Shown in pieces: positions 26,246-33,781 of a DNA stretch of 42,593 nucleotides. The translations under genes and the position numbers were made by a program. Under the pieces are notes generated by a model. The model searched no databases and was not told where the DNA came from. It saw only the letters and a program-made list of their open reading frames with translations. The stretch covers positions 1 through 42,593 of the forward strand of contig NZ_BCRJ01000051.1 in NCBI RefSeq assembly GCF_001552535.1, read 5' to 3'. Each line of letters begins with the position of its first letter. Position 1 is the first letter of the stretch. This DNA comes from Nocardioides jensenii JCM 1364 = NBRC 14755 (GTDB taxonomy: Bacteria > Actinomycetota > Actinomycetes > Propionibacteriales > Nocardioidaceae).

Positions 26246-28657
26246 TCAGCGTGCGACGTACCACGCCCGGACGATCGTCTGGTCCAGCGTCGAGCCGGCG
26301 GCATCGCCGGCGTGCAGTCGGAGCGAGACATGGCCGGTGCCGCGTGGCAGCTCGACGTGCCACCGTCCACCGGTGTGCTCGATCGTCCGGGCCGCGCGCC
26401 AGGAGCGCCCGTCGTCGTACGACGCCTCGACGGCGACGTCGTCGATCGGTGCGGTCGCGGCACCTTCTGCATGGCCCAGCCGCAGGTCGAACACGACCGG
26501 CCGCGGACCGCGCGCGTGCACCCGGTTGCGCAGGTCGACGTCGACGTCGTAGTCGACCAGGATCACCGGCTGGGTCACCACCGCACCCGTCGGGACGGTG
26601 GTCGAGGGGAAGCCCCAGACCGACTCAGTGCGCGTGGAGAGCTCCGTCCACGGCTGCGGGTTGTCGGCAGCGAAGGACACCTCGACCCGTGAATCACCGG
26701 CAGGCAGCACGGCGATGCCGGACGGCTGGTTGTCGGTCTCCCCCACCAGCACCCCGTCGGCGCGGATCTGCAGGAGCGTGCTCATCCCGCTGCCGGTGGA
26801 GTACGACGTGCCGTGGTTGCCGTCGGCGTCCACGAAACCGTCGATCGCCACCCGCATCTGGTCACCGGAGCGCTCCATCGGACGGAACCTGCTCGGCGCC
26901 GAGGTGACCGGAGCGGTGCCGACCGGCTTGGCGATCCGTTCGGCCGACTCGTAGGCCGTCAGCTCGGGGTCGCTGAGCGACATCCGCAGCACGGGCGGGT
27001 GCGGGAAGAGCGCGTTGTACGTCGTCTGCGGTGTCACCGTCGCGTAGGTCCAGCGGGTGTCCGGGTCGGGCATCCGGTACTCCACGCGGGTCCTGGCGCC
27101 ACCGGTGAACGGGAACATCGTCGAGATCGCGAAGGTGTCCTCGGGCTGGTACTGGTAGGCCGCCTCCGAGAACGTCGAGTCGATCGTCGGCTGGCCGTGG
27201 ACCTCACGCACCTGGCTGGCCAGGTCACGGCTGCGGACCACGTGGGTGAGGTCCTCCGGGATGGCACCGTGCTCCTTGAGCACCAGGTCGTAGAGGTAGG
27301 GGCTGGCGCTCTCACCGCGCACCGCGACCCGCCCCCGGGCGGCCTTCAACGCCTCGCCCTCGGCGCGATCCAGCCGCAGGGTCGGGACCCGCAGCCTGGT
27401 GCCGGTGCCGTTCGGGTCGTCGCTGTCGCCCGGCCCGTCGTTGTGCACGACCACGAGTGCCGCGCCCGCCTCCGCGGCGGCGTTGGACTGTTCGGCGACC
27501 GAGAGGTCGTCCGTGCGCTCGGCCACCGCGATGGCGCCACGCAGGTTCCGGCCGGCCAGGTCGTCTGCCGTGGCGTGGCCGACGTCGACGACTCGCAGTC
27601 GGTCGCGGCCGTCGTACAGCGGGAAGTCGGTGATCTCGTCGGAGAACCAGACCTGGTCGTAGTACTCCGGGTGCAGCGCTCGGCCTCGGACCGAGAGCTC
27701 GATGTCGGGCGCCTGGAGCCGCATCCGGGTCAACGCCTCGAAGGTGCCCTGGGCCAGCGGCGCCGTGGGCTGCATGAAGAACCGCTGGTCGAGCAGGGCC
27801 GAGGGCCGGTACTGCCGGACGATCTTCCGCCCGTTCGCCGCGGTGCGCGAGTAGCCGAGCTGCATCGCGCCGTCCGAGTTGACCTTGGTGCGGTGGTCGG
27901 GCGTGCGGACCTCGACCGGCTTCGCCAGCCGGGCGTCGAAGGTGACGTCGCGGGAGTCCTGGATCGTCATCTCCGGGTCACCGACGAGTGACAGGTTCTG
28001 CGTGGTGCGCTCGCGAGCAGTGCCGGGGCGGTCGGCCGGCATGGTGGTGACGAAGGCCATCACCGAGTAGGTGCCCGGTGGGACCAGCGCGCAGGAGCTG
28101 TCCTCGAACGATTTCGTGCTGCACGTCGCGTCCGGGTCGCCGGGGAGCCGCCGTACCACCTGGGTGGCGCCGGTGACCACGTCGTAGACGGTGACGTCGG
28201 CGCTCGCGGCCCGGCCGTCTCGAGCGATCGCGTCGAAGTTGAGCTCGACCAGGTCGGCGGCCCTGGTCCGCCTCGACGTCCGCGCGGTGCCGTCGACCAC
28301 GGTGGGCTCACCCGAGCCGTCGGCAGTCTGCAGGGTGGTTCCGTTGTCGTCGGTGTTGACGAGCAGCCCCGGTGCCGTGCCGTCCTGGCTGCGCAGGGGC
28401 TCGACGACCTGCTGCCCGCCGTTGCCGAGCGGGGTCAGCCGGACCCGGTCGCCCTGGCCAACCCCGACGACCTCGCTGCCGGACACGGACCCGGCCCCGG
28501 TGAGCAGGTCGGGCCCGGCGCTCGTCGCCCCCGTCGCTCCCGTCGCTCCCGTCGCTCCCGTTGCTCCGGTAGCTCCGGTCGAGACGGAGAGCGCGGCGGC
28601 CAGCACGGCGCTGAGGGCAGCAGCACTGAGCAGCCGAGGAGAACGGCGTCGGATCAT
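26246..28657 (-). CDS. Secreted PA-domain protein, subtilase paralogue lacking catalytic domain
   Basis: The 803-residue product begins MIRRRSPRLLSAAALSAVLA, a signal peptide, followed by a Gly-Ala-Thr repeat. The central region includes a protease-associated (PA) fold (RNLRGAIAVAERTDDL..., AGAALVVVHNDGPGD). The C-terminal region (YDVDVDLRNRV, SYDDGRSW, DQTIVRAWYVAR) matches the C-terminus of the subtilase at 12693-16103. I find no D/H/S subtilase motifs, so it is probably not a protease. The ATG at 28657 follows GGGAG with 6 bases; an upstream frame to 28933 is not coding. A copy of the subtilase operator lies 94 bases upstream. Confidence 0.8.
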   Translation of the reverse strand: MIRRRSPRLLSAAALSAVLAAALSVSTGATGATGATGATGATGATSAGPDLLTGAGSVSGSEVVGVGQGDRVRLTPLGNGGQQVVEPLRSQDGTAPGLLVNTDDNGTTLQTADGSGEPTVVDGTARTSRRTRAADLVELNFDAIARDGRAASADVTVYDVVTGATQVVRRLPGDPDATCSTKSFEDSSCALVPPGTYSVMAFVTTMPADRPGTARERTTQNLSLVGDPEMTIQDSRDVTFDARLAKPVEVRTPDHRTKVNSDGAMQLGYSRTAANGRKIVRQYRPSALLDQRFFMQPTAPLAQGTFEALTRMRLQAPDIELSVRGRALHPEYYDQVWFSDEITDFPLYDGRDRLRVVDVGHATADDLAGRNLRGAIAVAERTDDLSVAEQSNAAAEAGAALVVVHNDGPGDSDDPNGTGTRLRVPTLRLDRAEGEALKAARGRVAVRGESASPYLYDLVLKEHGAIPEDLTHVVRSRDLASQVREVHGQPTIDSTFSEAAYQYQPEDTFAISTMFPFTGGARTRVEYRMPDPDTRWTYATVTPQTTYNALFPHPPVLRMSLSDPELTAYESAERIAKPVGTAPVTSAPSRFRPMERSGDQMRVAIDGFVDADGNHGTSYSTGSGMSTLLQIRADGVLVGETDNQPSGIAVLPAGDSRVEVSFAADNPQPWTELSTRTESVWGFPSTTVPTGAVVTQPVILVDYDVDVDLRNRVHARGPRPVVFDLRLGHAEGAATAPIDDVAVEASYDDGRSWRAARTIEHTGGRWHVELPRGTGHVSLRLHAGDAAGSTLDQTIVRAWYVAR
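28524..28577 (-). repeat. Six 9-bp tandem repeats encoding Gly-Ala-Thr
   Basis: Six 9-base units (GTCGCTCCC and close variants on the plus strand) lie just after the signal peptide of the PA-domain gene and encode a Gly-Ala-Thr repeat. Such units can vary in copy number without shifting the frame. Confidence 0.8.
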
Positions 28658-28750
28658 CTGGGGCTCCCGGGAGGTGTGGCGGTGGTGTCCTCCTTTCGTA
28701 GTGCACCCGCAGCCCGCCCGGACAGACCTGGCCGTGGCGGGGTACGGACA

Positions 28751-28766
28751 TGTCGTGTCCACGCCA
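28751..28766. promoter_or_regulatory. Second copy of the subtilase-type operator
   Basis: TGTCGTG (28751-28757), TC, then CACGCCA (28760-28766) matches the palindrome at 16175-16190 except for one arm base and one spacer base; with flanks, 20 of 23 bases agree. It lies 94 bases upstream of the PA-domain gene and 40 before the ArsR-fusion start. Confidence 0.5.
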
Positions 28767-28771
28767 CCAGA

Positions 28772-28791
28772 ATCAAACAAACTGGTTTGAT
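28772..28791. promoter_or_regulatory. ArsR-type operator
   Basis: ATCAAAC (28772-28778) and GTTTGAT (28785-28791) form a perfect inverted repeat with a 6-base spacer, the common shape of ArsR-family sites. It lies 15 bases before the start of the ArsR-fusion gene. A -10-like TATTCT at 28793-28798 is 7 bases from the ATG, so the mRNA may be leaderless. Confidence 0.7.
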
Positions 28792-28805
28792 GTATTCTCG
28801 AGGGT

Positions 28806-29576
28806 ATGGCGCGAGGAACGAGATCCTCACCACCGGTCGCGGTGCCGGCCTTTCTGCGCCTGGGCGGCCACCCGGTCCGCTGGCAGCTGCTCACCGAGCT
28901 GTCCCGCAGCGACCGCCAGGTGCGCGAGCTCACCGCGTCCGTCGGCCAGGCGCAGAGCCTGACCTCCTACCACCTCAAGCAGCTGCGCGACGGCGGACTG
29001 GTCACGGTGCGACGCAGCTCGGCCGACGGCCGGGACGCCTACTACAGCCTCGACCTGGACGCCTGCCGCGACCTGTTCATCGCCGCCGGCGGCGCGCTCC
29101 ACCCCGGGCTGACGCCTGTCTCGGCCGTGCCGCTCACGGAGCCCGCCGGGCGCGCCCACCGCAGGCCGATCAGCGTGCTGTTCCTGTGCACCGGCAACAG
29201 CTCCCGCTCGCAGATCGCTGAGGCCCTGTTGCAAGACCTCGGCGGTGACCGCGTCGAGGTCTTCAGTGCCGGCAGCCATCCCAAGCCGATCCACCCGTAC
29301 GCCGTCCGCGTGATGCGCAAGCGCGGCCTCGACCTGGACGACCGGCGCAGCAAGCACGTCGACGAGTTCACCGGCCGGCGCCTCGACCACGTGATCAGTC
29401 TCTGCGACCGGGTCCGCGAGGTGTGCCCCGACTTCCCGGGGCCGCCCACGGTGGCGCACTGGAGCATCGCCGACCCTGCCGACGAGGGCTGGCCGGCCTT
29501 CGTGCGCACGGCACAGGAGCTGGAGACCAGGGTCCGATTCCTGCTGTCGGTCCTCGAGCACGCACCCACCGAGTGA
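28806..29576 (+). CDS. ArsR-type repressor fused to LMW phosphatase/arsenate reductase domain
   Basis: The protein has 256 residues. The N-terminal 95 are an ArsR winged helix (LGGHPVRWQLLTELSRSDRQ, SYHLKQLRDGGLVTVRRSSA). From about 118 a low-molecular-weight phosphatase fold follows, with the P-loop CTGNSSR (C128-R134) and the DP general acid D223 (ADPADEGW). The same fold is used by tyrosine phosphatases and thioredoxin-type arsenate reductases; the substrate cannot be decided. Joining an ArsR repressor to this enzyme is known in actinobacteria and suggests arsenic response. The operator just upstream supports autoregulation. The VOC gene follows 14 bases downstream, probably in the same operon. 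Confidence 0.9.
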   Translation: MARGTRSSPPVAVPAFLRLGGHPVRWQLLTELSRSDRQVRELTASVGQAQSLTSYHLKQLRDGGLVTVRRSSADGRDAYYSLDLDACRDLFIAAGGALHPGLTPVSAVPLTEPAGRAHRRPISVLFLCTGNSSRSQIAEALLQDLGGDRVEVFSAGSHPKPIHPYAVRVMRKRGLDLDDRRSKHVDEFTGRRLDHVISLCDRVREVCPDFPGPPTVAHWSIADPADEGWPAFVRTAQELETRVRFLLSVLEHAPTE

Positions 29577-29590
29577 GAAAGGGAACCGTC

Positions 29591-29998
29591 ATGTCCGACA
29601 CGACACCCACCACGGACGTCGCCGACCTGGTCAGCGTCCGCTACATGGTCGACGACGTCGAGAAGTCGATCGCGTTCTACACCGAGCACTTCGGCTTCGC
29701 CGTACGCACGAGCTTCGCGCCGGCCTTCGCCGACGTGATCCGCGGCAACCTGCGGCTGCTGCTGAGCGGACCGACCAGCTCCGCCGGGCGACCGATGCCC
29801 GACGGGGCGCAGCCCGGACCCGGTGGCTGGAACCGGATCCACCTGATCGTCGACGACCTCGCCGCCGAGGTGGACCGGTGTCGGGACGCCGGAGTCGCCT
29901 TCCGCAACGAGATCGTCACCGGCCCCGGTGGCCAGCAGATCCTGGTCGAGGACCCCTCCGGCAACGTGATCGAGCTGTTCCAGCCCGCCGCCCGGTGA
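29591..29998 (+). CDS. VOC (glyoxalase/bleomycin-resistance) family protein
   Basis: This 135-residue cytoplasmic protein is a single VOC unit with two beta-alpha-beta-beta-beta halves: VSVRYMVDDVEKSIAFYTEH in the first and NRIHLIVDDLAAEVDRCRDA in the second, ending in the DPSGNVIELFQP motif. The His of IHLIV and the Glu of VIELF are likely metal ligands. The family covers isomerases, dioxygenases, resistance proteins and the arsenic lyase ArsI; the specific role is not visible. The start is ATG 29591 behind AAAGGGA. It shares an operon with the ArsR fusion, so a role in the same stress response is a reasonable guess. Confidence 0.88.
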   Translation: MSDTTPTTDVADLVSVRYMVDDVEKSIAFYTEHFGFAVRTSFAPAFADVIRGNLRLLLSGPTSSAGRPMPDGAQPGPGGWNRIHLIVDDLAAEVDRCRDAGVAFRNEIVTGPGGQQILVEDPSGNVIELFQPAAR

Positions 29999-30067
29999 CT
30001 CGACGTCCGAGAGACGGCCGGCGCCACACCTCCCAGGGTGGACGCCGACCGCCGGTCACGGATGGGA

Positions 30068-30316
30068 TCAGCGGACGCTGACCGCGCGGATCACCTCATG
30101 CTCGACGGCGTTGCCGGCGTGGTCGGAGGCGATGACGCGCAGGGACACGAAGTCGGCCTTCCTGGGCACGCTCGGCTTCCCGGTCCAGGAACCACCCTTG
30201 CCGTTCAGCGTGACCTTCGACCAGGTCGCACCGTCGTCGTAGGACACCTTCAGGCCGGCCTCCTTCATCGTGCCGGCACCCTCGACCCCGACCGGCGCGA
30301 GCTCGTTCGAGGTCCG
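30068..30316 (-). pseudogene. Remnant of a subtilase-type C-terminal domain
   Basis: A minus-strand frame of about 82 residues (RTSNELAPVGVEGAGTMKEA, GLKVSYDDGATWSKV..., ending EVIRAVSVR) matches the final domain of the subtilase and of the PA-domain protein (SYDxGxxW, then a VSLxxxAxDxxG segment). Nothing upstream in this frame corresponds to the rest of such a protein: it closes at the TGA that ends the SNF2 gene. An ATG at 30268 has no good ribosome site. I read it as the leftover 3' end of a deleted exoprotein gene. Confidence 0.6.
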
Positions 30317-30349
30317 CTGAGGCCTCGAGCCGTGCTCGTCGCCCGGGCC

Positions 30350-33300
30350 TCAGTCGTCGAAGAGGGAGCGGACGTCGTCGGCGTCGATGCCCTGGCCCAT
30401 GGCGGCGTCACCCTCGAACACCGAGGCGAAGAGGGCGGCCTTGCGCTCCTTGAGCTCCATCACCTTCTCCTCGATGGTGCCGGTGGCCACCAGCCGGTAG
30501 ACCATCACCGGCCGCTGCTGCCCGATGCGATGCGCCCGGTCGACGGCCTGGGCCTCGCTGGCCGGGTTCCACCAGGGGTCGAGAACGAAGACGTAGTCGG
30601 CCTCGGTCAGGGTCAGCCCGACTCCGCCGGCCTTGAGGCTGATCAGGAAGGCGTCGGCATCACCGTTCTTGAAGCCGTCGATCTCGGCACGGCGATCGCG
30701 CGTGGCGCCGTCGAGGTAGCGGCAGGTGATGCCCTGTTCCTCGAGTCGAGCGCGGGCGCGCTTGAGGAACCCGGTGAACTGGCTGAACACCAACGCCCGG
30801 TGGCCCTCAGCGGTGACCTCGACCAGGTGGTCGACCAGGGCGTCGAGCTTGGCCGACCCCAACGACTCGTGCTCCGGATCGACGAGTGCGGCGTCGAGGC
30901 TGAGCTGACGCAGCTTGGTCAGGGAGCTGAAGATCGCCACCCGGTTGCGGTCGAAGTCGTCGACCAGCCCCAGGATCGCCTGCCGCTCGCGCTGCAGGTG
31001 GGTGTCGTAGACGCGTTGGTGCTTCGCCCCGAGCGCGACCTCGAGCACCTGCTCCTGCTTGGCGGGGAGATCCGCCGCGACGAGATCCTTGGTGCGGCGC
31101 AGGATGAACGGGCGGATGCGGGTGCGGAAACGGTCGAGCGCCGCCTGGTCGCCGTGCTTCTCGACGGGCTTGACCACCAGGTCGCCGAACCGCCGCGGCC
31201 ACGGGTAGAGGCCGGGCGCGACCACTGAGAGCAGCGCCCACAGCTCCATCAACCTGTTCTCGAACGGAGTGCCGGTCACCGCGAGCCGGAACGGTACGTC
31301 GAGCTTGCGGACCGCCTGATACGTCTTGCCCTGGTGGTTCTTGATCGCCTGCGCCTCGTCGAGGACGAGGCCACCCCACGGGAGGGCGGCGTACGCCTCG
31401 GCCTCGAGGCGGAACAGCGTGTAGGAGGTGACCACGAGGTCGGCGCCGGCCACCGCCTCGGCCAGCGAGCAGCCGCGGCGGGCGGCCGAGGCGTCGATGA
31501 TGCGTACGTCGAGCCCGGGCGTGTGGGTGGCGGCCTCGTGCGCCCACGCCGTCATGACGCTGGTGGGCGCGACAACGAGGAACGGGTCGGCCCCGGAGGC
31601 GCGGGCATGGCCGATCAGGGCGAGGGTCTGTAGGGTCTTGCCGAGGCCCATGTCGTCGGCGAGGATGCCGCCCAACCCGGCCTGCCACAGCTGCACGAGC
31701 CAACGGAAGCCGTCGTGCTGATAGCTGCGCAGCTCGCTCTTGAGCCCGATCGGCTCGACGTCGGGCAGCCCCTCGAGCCGCGTCAACGCCTTGGCTGCGG
31801 CCACCCACTGCTCGGCCTGGGCGTCGACGACCCCGAGCTCGGCCAGCTCGGCCCACAGCCCCAGGTCGTGGCGACCGACCCGGACGCCTTCGGACTCCTT
31901 GTCCTGGAGCTCGGCGGCCGCGGCGACCAGCCTGGCCAGCCGCCCGAACTCGGGCCGGTCGAGGGCGATGTGCAGACCGCTGGGCAGGATCAGTCGCTCC
32001 TGTCCGGCGGTCAGCGCCGCCAGCACGAACGGCAGCGGGACCTGCTCGCCGTCGACCTGGATGACCACCTCGAGGTCGAGCCAGTCGGTGCGGTCGTCCT
32101 CGGGGTCTCCGCCCTGCGCGGGCTCGGAGAGCGCGAACTCGATCTCGGGCTCACCGACGGCCTCGCGATAGTCGGGGCGCGTGCCCTCCTCGAGGATCTC
32201 GACCTGACCGCTCTCGCGCAGCGCGGGCAGCACCGCCTCGGCGAACATCAGCACCCACAGGTCGTCGAGCGCCTGGCGCGGCGCGAGCGCGTCGTCGGGC
32301 CCGTGCAGGAGGTTGCGCGAGACGTCGTCGAGGGCCAGCTCGTCGAGCAGGCGGGCCTCGGCGCCGGTACGTCGTACGCCGCGGGCCGGGTCAGCGCTGT
32401 CGAGGGCGAAGACCAGCTCCTCCTCGTTGCGCTGATAGACGAAAGCCCACACCAGCCCCACCTCGGTCGCCGTACGCCAGTCGACGGTCAACCGTAGGCG
32501 CGGTGGCACCTCGTCGGGCAGCGGGATCGAGCCGTCGGAGGACGTGACCGGCAGGCTGTTTCGCAGGCGCGGGAGGTAGTCGCGCACGAACGACGCACTT
32601 TCCGGAGCGGGGACGTCGATCAGTCCGCCCTTCTCCTGCAGCCGACGCAACGCCTCGGGAACGCGGCGGGCCAGCGGCGCGAGCAACAGCCGCTGCATCG
32701 GAACCTGGGCGGTGGAGTTCGGCTGGGTGGGCACGGTGAGCGAGACACCGTGGGGTTGTCGGCCGACGAACTGCACGGACTCTCCGGACAGGTGCTGGTC
32801 GCCCAGCCACACGCCCAGCGCCAGCCGACTCCCCTGCTCGGTCTCGACCAGGTCGGCGGTCAGGTCGAGCGGCTCGTCGAGCACCTCGATCGAGGAGAGG
32901 CGCCCGTGCGGGACGAACGGAAGGTCGACCTCGATCGCGCGCCGCAACAACGGCCACAGCTGCGGACCGACACTGCGCAGCGACGCGCCGTCGCGCACGC
33001 CGTTGGGCCCGAACGCGGTCGCCAACGCGCTGAGCACGGCCACCTGCTCGGGATCGAGCTCGCTGCGCAGGTGGGCGTAGTGCAGCTGCTGCCAGTCGAT
33101 GCCGGTCTTGATCCAGTTCCTGCGGGCACCTTGTTGCAGCGGCCGCAGGGTCACGGCCGGCGGCAGGTGCGCGGCGTACCGACTGCGGGAGGGGCGCGGC
33201 AGGTTGAACCGCAGCGCGAGTCCCAGCCGGCGTGCGGGTTCAGGCCGAGCCTGCTCCAACTCACCGAGCACGGCGTCGAGGTCGCGCTGCCAGGCCGGCG

Positions 33301-33628
33301 TCGCGGGCAACGGAGGCATCGCACGCTCGGACTCACGCACGACGAGCAGCAGAGCGGCCGCGTGCTTGCAGCCGAAGGAGACCGGGCAGCTGCACTCGGC
33401 GTCGATGTGCGGGTTCGCGACCGGCGGCTCGAGCAGGACGGAGACGGAGTACGGCGCGGCACGGTTGCCGGCGACCCGGCCGACGATCTCGATCGCCTCA
33501 CCCATCTCGCCGATCTCGAAGCCCAGCACCATGCCCCGCGCGGCATAGCTGCGGCCTCGGGACAGAGCACCCACGTCGAACGCCCGGGACAGGGCAGGTT
33601 CGGTGATCGCGCCCAACATCTGGTGCAA
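30350..33628 (-). CDS. SWIM-domain SNF2-family helicase
   Basis: The 1092-residue protein is an SNF2-type DNA translocase. An N-terminal SWIM zinc finger is visible (CSC and GCKH: C79, C81, C87, H89). A long middle region follows, then the SNF2 core with Walker A DDMGLGKT (K664), LVLDEAQAIKN (D757-E758), VTGTPFENRLMELW, and the C-terminal lobe ending in AHRIGQQRPVMVYRLVATGT. SNF2-SWIM proteins in actinobacteria are probably involved in transcription or repair, but this is unproven. The TTG at 33628 has GGAG 7 bases upstream; the ATG at 33619 is an alternative. A much longer open frame upstream runs antisense to the EF-G2 gene and is not real. Confidence 0.9.
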   Translation of the reverse strand: MHQMLGAITEPALSRAFDVGALSRGRSYAARGMVLGFEIGEMGEAIEIVGRVAGNRAAPYSVSVLLEPPVANPHIDAECSCPVSFGCKHAAALLLVVRESERAMPPLPATPAWQRDLDAVLGELEQARPEPARRLGLALRFNLPRPSRSRYAAHLPPAVTLRPLQQGARRNWIKTGIDWQQLHYAHLRSELDPEQVAVLSALATAFGPNGVRDGASLRSVGPQLWPLLRRAIEVDLPFVPHGRLSSIEVLDEPLDLTADLVETEQGSRLALGVWLGDQHLSGESVQFVGRQPHGVSLTVPTQPNSTAQVPMQRLLLAPLARRVPEALRRLQEKGGLIDVPAPESASFVRDYLPRLRNSLPVTSSDGSIPLPDEVPPRLRLTVDWRTATEVGLVWAFVYQRNEEELVFALDSADPARGVRRTGAEARLLDELALDDVSRNLLHGPDDALAPRQALDDLWVLMFAEAVLPALRESGQVEILEEGTRPDYREAVGEPEIEFALSEPAQGGDPEDDRTDWLDLEVVIQVDGEQVPLPFVLAALTAGQERLILPSGLHIALDRPEFGRLARLVAAAAELQDKESEGVRVGRHDLGLWAELAELGVVDAQAEQWVAAAKALTRLEGLPDVEPIGLKSELRSYQHDGFRWLVQLWQAGLGGILADDMGLGKTLQTLALIGHARASGADPFLVVAPTSVMTAWAHEAATHTPGLDVRIIDASAARRGCSLAEAVAGADLVVTSYTLFRLEAEAYAALPWGGLVLDEAQAIKNHQGKTYQAVRKLDVPFRLAVTGTPFENRLMELWALLSVVAPGLYPWPRRFGDLVVKPVEKHGDQAALDRFRTRIRPFILRRTKDLVAADLPAKQEQVLEVALGAKHQRVYDTHLQRERQAILGLVDDFDRNRVAIFSSLTKLRQLSLDAALVDPEHESLGSAKLDALVDHLVEVTAEGHRALVFSQFTGFLKRARARLEEQGITCRYLDGATRDRRAEIDGFKNGDADAFLISLKAGGVGLTLTEADYVFVLDPWWNPASEAQAVDRAHRIGQQRPVMVYRLVATGTIEEKVMELKERKAALFASVFEGDAAMGQGIDADDVRSLFDD

Positions 33629-33714
33629 CGTGTGTCTCCGCTTCCCGACCCCTCGAGTCCTTCGTGGCGCCAACGGTACGGCCCCGGGCCCACGCGCGCA
33701 CGACCGTCCGCCGC

Positions 33715-33734
33715 GCCTGTGGATGAACCGCTCA
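33715..33734. repeat. 20-base inverted copy of the sequence at 26083-26102
   Basis: GCCTGTGGATGAACCGCTCA here is the exact complement of the 20 bases at 26083-26102. This copy lies in the 153-base divergent gap between the SNF2 and EF-G2-type genes. Its origin is unknown. Confidence 0.6.
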
Positions 33735-33781
33735 CGCACGCAGGGCTTGTGCGCGGCACCCATCTGGAGTTTCGTGGGAGC

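Noticed and set aside
24296..26692. Plus-strand open frame of about 800 codons
   Set aside because: Antisense shadow of the phosphoesterase and PA-domain genes, with low-complexity composition.
26246..28657. PA-domain protein as an active subtilase
   Set aside because: No Asp, His or Ser catalytic motifs of the S8 family are present; only PA and C-terminal regions match.
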